A stretch of DNA of 64,000 bases from Nageia nagi (taxonomy: Eukaryota > Pinophyta). Both the position numbers and the translations under genes were made by a program. Under the pieces are notes generated by a model. That model was not told where the DNA came from. It was given only the letters and a program-made list of their open reading frames with translations, and searched no databases. The DNA lies in the NCBI GenBank assembly GCA_050084985.1, contig JBITNC010000002.1, positions 28,210,001 through 28,274,000 on the forward strand, given 5' to 3'. Shown here piece after piece: positions 56,580 to 64,000 of this stretch. The first letter of the stretch is position 1. Each line of letters begins with the position of its first letter.

Positions 56580-59340
56580 TTAAATATTTTCTATGTTCCT
56601 AAGTTAAGGATGAACCTTCTCTCCATGATCCAAGCTGCTAGAAAATGGTACTCTTTTGAGTTTGACTCTCAATTCTGATGCATTAAGAAAGGACATACAA
56701 CTTTGGTTAAAGGATTTGTAAAAAATAACCTCTACATTATGGATCAAGTTCCATAAAAGATGTGTCTTGCTTCAAATGTGTGTTCTAAAGGTAATCGTTG
56801 GCACCATCGTTTAAAGCACCTTAACCATAAGAGTATTCAAGTCATGAAAAATCAAGAACTTATGGAAGTTTTGTCTTTAATTTCTCCTTCAGTTGGTCTA
56901 TGTGAGAAGTGCATTCTTGGTAAGTTGCATAGATAAAAGTTTGAAAAAGATAAGGAACTAGAGCATCTCAACTTGTGCATTCAAATTTGATGGGTCCATT
57001 TCAGACTAAGTCACTTAGAGGAACATCTTACATCTTAACCTTCATTAATGACTTTAGTAGGATGACCTTTGTCTATCTACTTGAGCAGAAGGATCAAACT
57101 TTTGAGAGTTTTAAGATTTTTAAGGCTTTTATTGAGAATCAAACTAACTCTAAAATTAAAATGTTGAGATCAGATAATGGAGGAGAATATAATAGCAACA
57201 AGTTCAATCACTATTATGCAAAGTATAAAATCAAGAGGTAGTTTACAATTCCATACACTCTTTAGTAGAATAATGTTATCGAAAGGAAAAATAGAACAAT
57301 TATGGAGATGGCTAGATGCATGTTGGGTAATCTTTCTAAATTCTTATGGGGTGAAGCTATAAGCACTGCTATTTACACCTTGAATAGGTGTCCCATAAAA
57401 ACCATTCAAAGTAAAACTCCTTTGAGGCATGGTCAGAAAGAAAACCTAACATTTCTCACTTTAGGGTGTTTGGTTGTGAAGCATTCTCCTACATTGTTTA
57501 TGAGAAAAAAAAGAAGTTAGATAAAAGATCTGAAATATGCATCTTTGTGGTTATGATTGTCAGCATAAAGGCTATAGGATCTACTCTTCAACCTATAAAG
57601 CAATTTTCATTTCAAAGGATGTAAAGTTCAATGAACTTTCTAAAGAATTTACTTCTAATAAGAATGTTAATGATCTAGAGGACTCTTCAGTTGCTCCTAG
57701 CTTGTTGGATATTGATATAGATAAGTCATCATAGGCTTAAAATTCTTCAATATAAAGGGTAACAAGTAGTATGACCTTGAACAAGTCCTTAATTACTATG
57801 ATTGACAACAAGCATGAGCCTTCAACCTTCAAAGAAGCTTCTTAGCATGAGTGCTAGATGGAAACCATGAAAGTGGAATATAAGATGCTTATAATAAATA
57901 AAACTTGGGACTTGATTCTTTATCCTAATGAAAAAAATGTAATTGGCAATAAATGGATCTACAAGGTCAAGTTCAATTCAGTTGGAGATATTAAGAAATA
58001 TAAGGTAAGGTTAGTAGCTAAAGGTTTTGCTCAAAAATACAATGTAAATTATGAGGAAACCTTTGCTTCCATTGTAAAGATGCCTACTGTGAGAGTTATC
58101 CTTGCTATTTTTGTATCTCAAAGATAGAAAGTTTTTCAACTTAACATCAAGAGTGCATTTCTCAATGGTGACTTAGATGTGAAAATCTTCATGAATCAAC
58201 TAGAAATGTCTATTGTGAAAGGCAAAGAGTCTTTTATGTGCTAGTTAAAGAAGTCATTGTATAGACTTAAGCAAGCACCTTGAGCCTAGTAAAAAAAGAT
58301 TTTAGGGTACTTTATAGATAGTGGATTCTCTAAATATTTTTTTATTTTGATCTATATGTACTCAATAAAGGGAAAGATGTAGTTTTGATTCTCCTTTATG
58401 TGGATGATCTTTTGATTACTGGATATAATGATAAAATCATTTAATAGTGTGTATCTAAGCTTAAGGCAATATTTGAAATGACTAATATTGGTCTCTTGTA
58501 CTACTATATTGAAATGCAAGTACATCAATACAAGGATTGTACTTATCTTAGTTAATCTAAGTATATATCAGACATCTTACAAAAGTTTGGAATGAATGAG
58601 TGTAGATATATTACAATCTTAGTCTCTCCTAGAATCACTATTTCTCTAAGCTTCAACTCTTAGTTAGTTAATGTTATAGCTTACTGGTAATTAATTGGTA
58701 GTCTTTGTATTTGACTATATCCAAGACATATATTACCTTTGCAGTGAATTTGATGGCATGATTCATGTAAAAACCTTATGTTGAGCACCTCAATGTTGTT
58801 AAGCAAATCTTGAGGTATGTTGCAGGGACTAAAGATCTTACTCTCAAGTATTCTAAGTTGCCCTCATTTGTTATCTCTGGATTCTCAAATTATGACTATG
58901 AGGGAAATAGAAATGATATAAAGTTAACCTCTATGTATGTGTTTAGCATTGGTTCAGGTACTATCTCTTAGGCTTTCAAGAAGCAACCTACTATTTCTCT
59001 TTCCACCATAGAAGCTAAATATCATGCCATATTTGTTGCATCTTAGGAATCCATTTGGATAAGGCATCTTTTGAAAGAAATTGGGTATGAGCAAGGTGGC
59101 TCATCTTTGATCTCTTCAAACAATCAGTCAACTATTTCTTTGGCTAAGAATCTAGTGTTCTATCAAATAATTAAACATGTGAAAATCCATACCTATTTTA
59201 TCAATGAGAAGGTTCTTAATGGCATCATACATTTGAACTCTACTTATTTGTTCACTAAGCCCCTCCCAAAAGCTCACTTTTGTAAGCTTAGATATGCTAT
59301 CGGGTTGGTGAAGTTACCTTCAAGGGGGAGTGAAGTTTGA
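56580..59340 (+). pseudogene. pol: Copia G integrase, reverse transcriptase and RNase H remnant
   Basis: GAG-pre-integrase near 56790-56940; integrase core with LRSDNGGEY (57166-57192). The catalytic Glu codon GAA is retained at 57281-57283, but two TAG stops stand just before it. Integrase C-terminus 57302-57734; reverse transcriptase 57858-58127 (NKWIYKVKFN, VRLVAKGFAQKYNVNYEETF) with YVDD near 58400; TGA at 58759-58761 before RNase H, which ends PSRGSEV at 59340. Confidence 0.85.
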
Positions 59341-59399
59341 ATTCTTATGTTGAATTAATGTTGATGATGACAAGTTCACCCCAAGGAGGATTTTATGCT

Positions 59400-59690
59400 C
59401 TATAGTGTTGATTTTGTTGTACACCTTTGTGGTAAGTTTGCTCTATGTGAGAAACTTGTACAAATTGGCCAATCTAGCACTATTTAGTTATCCATGTGTG
59501 AAGAACTCTTATTTGTCTTTTGACAATATTTAGTTATCCATATGTGAGGAACTCGTATGTGCATACTCTATTTATGGTCATCTAGCAATGTTTAGTTATC
59601 CATGTGTGAGGAACTCTTATCTATCTTTTAGCACTATTAAGCTATTCATATGTGAGGAATTTGTATGCGCATGCTTTATTTTGTAATGAT
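59400..59690 (+). repeat. 46-bp-type repeats in 3' untranslated region of G
   Basis: About four imperfect units of ttatccatgtgtgaggaact, as in E; preceded by one copy of the monomer that B amplified. Confidence 0.7.
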
Positions 59691-60143
59691 AATCAACACA
59701 TGTTTTATATATAGTAGGTGACTATAAGTTTTTAGCATGGCATCTTCATGATGACTTATAGTGCACCATTGATCAATTCATGATGGCATTTGTGTGATTC
59801 ATATATCCTTATTGATATGAATATGATGAATCTAACTAATCTTATTATTTGAGCTGCTTATGACTTGCAGGTTTCTTTGAGATTGTAGGTTACTTACCTC
59901 AAGTATGCAGGCTCTTGGAGACTCTTAATGACTTCCAGTTGGATGACTACTTCATGTACATTGAAATCGGTTATGGTTAATGATTATATTTGGTAAAGTA
60001 GTGAATCTCAAACTACATCTTTCTTACTTCACAAATATGTAAAAAGTTCTCATCTTTATTGTATCTATTTGGAGAAGAACTCTCTTACTTTCTCTTCTTC
60101 TTCTCTCTTACTCATTCTATTCCAATATTGCATTAAAGAGGAG

Positions 60144-60644
60144 TGTCGGAATGTATAATGCATTATTGTAAAGGTCTGTATTAAATATTTTATGTAAATT
60201 CACTAATACTTAAGGGTATCATTTGATACCTTAAGTATTTAAGTGAATATAATAATATAACTTATCCTACACTCCATTTCATGAGCATGCCCCTTGGGTA
60301 AAAGGATGTGCATATCATGCTTTTGTACATTGGATAAAAGGGTGATCCAAAGAGGGATTTTGGCCTATAAATGAAGGCTCCTTCTTTGTGATCACACCAA
60401 TTATGGAATAAAGTTATGCTATAGTATAGTGGTTAGGAGAAAAGAGTAAGATGATTGTAAGAGAGTTGTATTTGTGATTGAAGTAAAGATCTAGTTAGTG
60501 AATGTACTCCTAGTTGGAGGAACCACTTTACATCTTGAGTTACTTTGTAAGATTGTCTTATTTATGAGTTTGTTAGATGTGAATTGAGAGCTTTCATGTG
60601 ATCTTGGTAGATTAAGAATTATCTTGTTAGTGTTAGTTCCTTTA
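60144..60644 (+). repeat. 3' LTR of copia G
   Basis: Starts tgtcggaatg after a purine tract (aaagaggag) and ends gttccttta; about 501 bp, partner of 49587-50079. Confidence 0.82.
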
Positions 60645-60765
60645 AACAGGTCGAGTCCCAATTTGGTGGAAGTTTAGGGACTTAGTTTTTTTTAATGTGG
60701 GTTTGATATCCTAGGGGCCAAGATCTCAATCCCTAGGGATCCTAATCTGGTTCAGGATGTCAATC

Positions 60766-60860
60766 CTAAGGATCCCAATCTCAAAAGTATAAATACACAA
60801 AATAGCCCTTGGGATACCTATCCCAAGGATTCCAATCTTGAAAGTATAAATACATGAAAT
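60766..60860 (+). repeat. Direct repeat carrying two TATA-like boxes
   Basis: A 37-bp stretch (aaggatcccaatctcaaaag, then tataaatac) occurs at 60766 and 60824, 58 bp apart. Each contains agtataaataca. The surrounding 60645-61136 has no other recognised feature. Confidence 0.6.
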
Positions 60861-61136
60861 AACAAATAAACATGTGGCATCTATCATTCTGAAATGCATT
60901 AAAACCAATAGTTCAGTTTTCTATATATTTCTTTGTATTATGGAATGCATGTAATATTAGAAGATAGAGATGCAAAGTTATATGCTTTGACTATAGCATT
61001 TGCAACATCCTTCAAGGAAATGATTCATTAATAGTTGGAATGTGGACAATTAGTTGTTTGCAATCATTTCAAAACACTCACATTCCCTTTATGTGATAAT
61101 TCTATTATAAAATTAAATAATTCTTTTACCACATAA

Positions 61137-61687
61137 ATGAACCTTGATAATTGCTAGAAGCATGGTTAAGCAACTATAAAAAAAGGTTCATGACTTCCAT
61201 GACAAATATAAACCAATGAAGTTGTTCGATGCCATAAAATGAAATGAAAGGTTCATGATCCTCTTTTGCAGGTATTTTGTGAATATACACTTGAAGGTAA
61301 CCTTATGGATGGAGTAGTGCTAAAAATCCAATCTAACAACTTTCTATGCTCAATATCAATATCAAACTTAGTGCCTTCCACATTCGCATATTCCATATCA
61401 TAAGGTGAAAATTTATTATAATACTTTAAAGGAATACATATATGGGAAATGGCATTGGACGTTGCCACAAGCATAAGAGAAATGAACCCCAATAATATAA
61501 GTTCTACTTTCATTTTCACCAATGCTTGCAAAAGTGGCTTCCTCTTGGTTGCATGCAACCAATGTCCAAGATGATCAAGAGAGTGCTCCACTAGTAGAAA
61601 AATGACTACAAAAATAGTCAACATAATGGCCAATGACTAGGTTGGTGCTAAGGCTAAGAACCTTGTCTACTTCTCATCCATTGACAT
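61137..61687 (-). pseudogene. MLO-family seven-transmembrane protein, N-terminal pseudogene
   Basis: From an in-frame ATG at 61685-61687 the minus strand gives the MLO N-terminus. It has the family TPTW motif with Trp as TAG (61637-61639; APT-stop-SLA), the first membrane helix MLTIFVVIFLLVEHSLDHLG, then KPLLQALVKMKVELILLGFI and ISHICIP. After a one-base shift near 61250 it reads FISFYGIEQLHWFIFVM and FYSCLTMLLAIIKVH. A second TAG lies at 61667-61669. MLO proteins are plant plasma-membrane calmodulin-binding proteins, some of them powdery-mildew susceptibility factors. Only the first third is seen, and the stops and shift indicate a pseudogene. About 180 codons run without an obvious intron, so a processed copy is possible. 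Confidence 0.87.
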
Positions 61688-61689
61688 TA

Positions 61690-62595
61690 GAGCAAGATGA
61701 TTTTCCCTCATAGTCATAAGAAAACATCAAATACAATACAAGGAAATTCCCTGTAGCTTGAAAGGAGGAATAAATATTGATGTTCCTAAAGAGTTGATCC
61801 TTAGGAAGTGCATGATAGCCATCTATACTTGAGTTGCTCAACTACTCAAAATAGGATTTCAAACCTAAATGCTCAACAAACATAGGAGGTACATCTACCA
61901 TTGATGCATCAACCTATTCCTACATTACAAAATTGACACTACAACAAGAAATGGGGACTACGAAACTGATGAATGTTGGTATCACATGCATAAGTACATA
62001 ACATATGATCCAAACATAAAAAAAATTATAGAGTCGCACACTAAATTACTATGCCCATCCATCGATATTGTATGCAATACAGGAGGTAGGTTGCTCTATG
62101 CAACTACAAACCATCAATGCATTTCCAAAGGGTACGATGCTTCATGCACTCATCCATCATATCAAACTTAAAAAAATGATTATCTATGCCTATGTTACAA
62201 GATAATGCTACCTCATAGGGTATTAAATTCAAGGCAATTGAAGCAGGATGATAGGAGTTGAAGATAATTAAAGAGCAGGGGGTTGATGGTGGAAAGGGAT
62301 CACAATGACTCTATTAACTCTATTGAGTTGATAGGGTGAACCATCAAAATAGTCATGAAAGTATTACACCAAGGAAAGTGTAGCCATGCTCTCATTCTCA
62401 AAGATAGAAATAGATGGTTAGGAGTCCACCTATGCCTTATGCACTACCCTCTATGCACTTCAACATGTCTTCACTCCTGCATTGCTAATCCATAATCATC
62501 AGATGCTTATAGCATACTCAAATCCTCACTTATAGATTTAAATGAAAATAGTTAACCATTATAAGATCATACAAATTGCATATAAATTTGAAATT
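61690..62595. other. Unassigned DNA right of the MLO pseudogene
   Basis: A 61-codon frame at 61986-62171 matches nothing I know and is probably chance. No LTR or RNA gene recognised. Confidence 0.4.
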
Positions 62596-63226
62596 TGCTC
62601 AATGTAAACTACAAAACTAGCAATCTCAAACACACAACAAGATCAACATAATGATTTACCCTGATTCACCTAATGTAGGCTAATCTAACATGGAATTGGA
62701 GCCTTCTCTTCTCATTGTCTATGGATATTACAATATTACATGCATAGAGAAATACCGTCAACACAATGGTAATACAATCTCTTATAATTACTAGAATCTC
62801 CTATAATAAGAATAAAAATACAATCTCAAAACTACAAAACTCTAGAATGACTCTTAGCCTTCCTTCAAATCCTACAATCCCAAAATCTACAAACTCTCAA
62901 AACTCCCATTCATTGAGAGTTCAAGGGGGTGGCATACCCTTTAATAAGTCTTAAGTCACCTCAGAAATGTCTCCTTGACATCAATTATGGAAGCTGAAAT
63001 AGTTTCTCTACCCAACATGTCAACATCCCTTCAACTCCCACTGTTGACTCATCAAATTGCATGTCATTGGTGACCTAGATTCATATTTTTGCATGCCATT
63101 GGTAGCCTAAAATTGAATATTAATCAACTCAAAATTTTGATCTCCAATCTATATCCAAGTATAGGTACCTTTGGACTAAGTACTACTCCTAAAATGACAA
63201 CCTGACATGATCCAATTCGGATCACA
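62596..63226 (-). repeat. 3' LTR of a Ty3-gypsy element (left end estimated)
   Basis: Minus-strand TGTGATCCGAATTGG starts right after the purine tract TTGGGGAGG and downstream of gypsy pol. The other end is placed at a TG/CA candidate (62596) without a partner to confirm it. Confidence 0.5.
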
Positions 63227-64000
63227 CCTCCCCAATGGAGAAGTATTTGGTACCACAAATGCATATATGAGGATACAACTCCCCATCTCTATACCTATCC
63301 ATCCACTTGGCTTTATTAGGCTTATGTCCCTTCAATCCAACCAACCATAGCTTTGTTTCACCTCTTCTTGTAGCATAAACCTTATTTTCCAATATGGAAT
63401 CCTCCTTGAGTCCATCCATAGTGTTAAGGGCTAAGTCATTAATAGATGGCAAAATCTAATCTGAACCTGCTTCATCTTTAGTCAACATAGATGGCTCATA
63501 CAATTTCAAATGCTCAACATTCACAACTAAATAAATGTTCATATATTTCAGTAGGTTTAATCTAAAAGCATTCTCAATTACTTGCTCCATAATATCAGAT
63601 GGTCCATACCTTATAGGTTTCAAATTTTTGGCTAGTCCTTGCAACCTCTCTTTACTAAGATGTAACCAAACATGGTCTCCCACATGAAACTTATGGTCCA
63701 CTCTATGTTTTTCATGTCACATCTTGTACTTGGCTTGGCTTGTCTCAAGTTGCTCTTGTACTTTCAAATGAATTTGCCTAATCTTTTCAACAAATTTTTT
63801 AACTTGCTTATCCTTTTCTCAAGTGAATTCTCTTCATGCTTTTGCTGTCCAAACACATAATCAAAAGGTGAATGTGGTAAATAACCAAAACAATTCTCAA
63901 AAGGACTCATATTAATGGAGGAATGAATTTCCCTATTGTATGCATGTTGGATATATTCAAGATGTTCATCCTAAGACTTAGGATGTTTGCCACAATAACC
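63222..64000 (-). pseudogene. pol: Ty3-gypsy integrase C-terminus with chromodomain-like end
   Basis: Right to left: integrase core end (EHLEYIQHAYNREIHSSINM, then SPFENCFGYLPHSPFDYVFG, with stops near 63970), linker with frameshifts, the conserved gypsy block HKFHVGDHVWLHLSKERLQG to VNVEHLKLYEP (63456-63701), then ILENKVYATRRGETKLWLVG (63222-63452), which resembles the start of a chromodomain in chromoviruses. The frame is broken between the blocks. The element continues beyond the window. Confidence 0.8.
63227..63235 (-). other. Polypurine tract of gypsy element
   Basis: Minus-strand TTGGGGAGG next to the LTR start. Confidence 0.6.

Larger units (their letters stand above)
49587..60644 (+). 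mobile_element. Ty1-copia element G, internally shuffled
   Basis: 5' LTR 49587-50079 and 3' LTR 60144-60644 enclose about 10 kb on the plus strand. Between leader and gag there are displaced duplicates of the RNase H end with its 3' untranslated region, of the gag nucleocapsid part, and of the leader. Flanking pentamers (ccttt and aacag) do not match. Confidence 0.85.

Noticed and set aside
49582-60649. Target duplication for copia G
   Set aside because: Left ccttt and right aacag do not match; the left junction is with a truncated LTR.
61986-62171. 61-codon plus-strand frame
   Set aside because: No recognisable motif, no promoter or neighbours, and its length is expected by chance.

Overview
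The window looks like intergenic DNA from a large, AT-rich, repeat-dense plant nuclear genome. The evidence is LTR retrotransposons with plant-type initiator-Met primer sites (TGGTATCAGAGC), Ty1-copia and Ty3-gypsy proteins, and one broken host gene of the plant MLO family. A gymnosperm is plausible from the style of the DNA, but this is a guess. I see no rRNA, tRNA, CRISPR array or intact host gene.

Layout, left to right. 1-1946: copy 1 of a gag-only LTR element (TR-GAG type, minus strand, cut by the window edge), sitting in the 3' part of a decayed Ty1-copia element E (plus, to about 3773). 3719-6290: an inverted and tandemly duplicated LTR end, two arrays of 30-bp repeats and a probable gypsy LTR. 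7435-23964: a three-level nest. Old copia D (minus) was entered by copia C (10149-20856, minus), and the 3' LTR of C was entered by TR-GAG copy 2 (10639-13274, plus, target duplication GTATT). 25382-34822: complete copia B (minus, target duplication CTGTT, LTRs about 1.6% different by eye) with a leader that carries foreign, polyadenylated-looking sequence. 36275-39112: TR-GAG copy 3 (plus, target duplication AACTT). 39113-41151: AT-rich DNA with a hairpin. 41152-49586: decayed copia F (minus), whose 5' LTR is cut and abuts copia G (plus, 49587-60644), which is internally shuffled. 61137-61687: MLO pseudogene (minus). 62596-64000: 3' end of a Ty3-gypsy element with integrase and a chromodomain-like region (minus).

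How the parts relate. B, C, F and G (and E as far as visible) are one copia family with the same leader-gag-protease-integrase-RT-RNase H order. B, C and F share a Glu-to-Lys change at the catalytic Glu of integrase. B, C, F and G share a stop codon ahead of RNase H, and B, C and G share a stop inside gag. B still inserted recently, so these copies were probably mobilised in trans. The TR-GAG copies have no pol, two of three have intact gag, and their LTR pairs differ only by one C in a homopolymer. They also look like recent passengers on another element's enzymes. Their gag reading frame ends in a short stretch that resembles the C-terminus of a gypsy pol, so they seem to be internal-deletion derivatives.

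Most promising for follow-up: the gag/pol-tail fusion and the ~40-bp phased ACGTAC/GTATAT repeats in the TR-GAG leader, the shared inactive integrase lineage, and the captured sequence in the leader of B.
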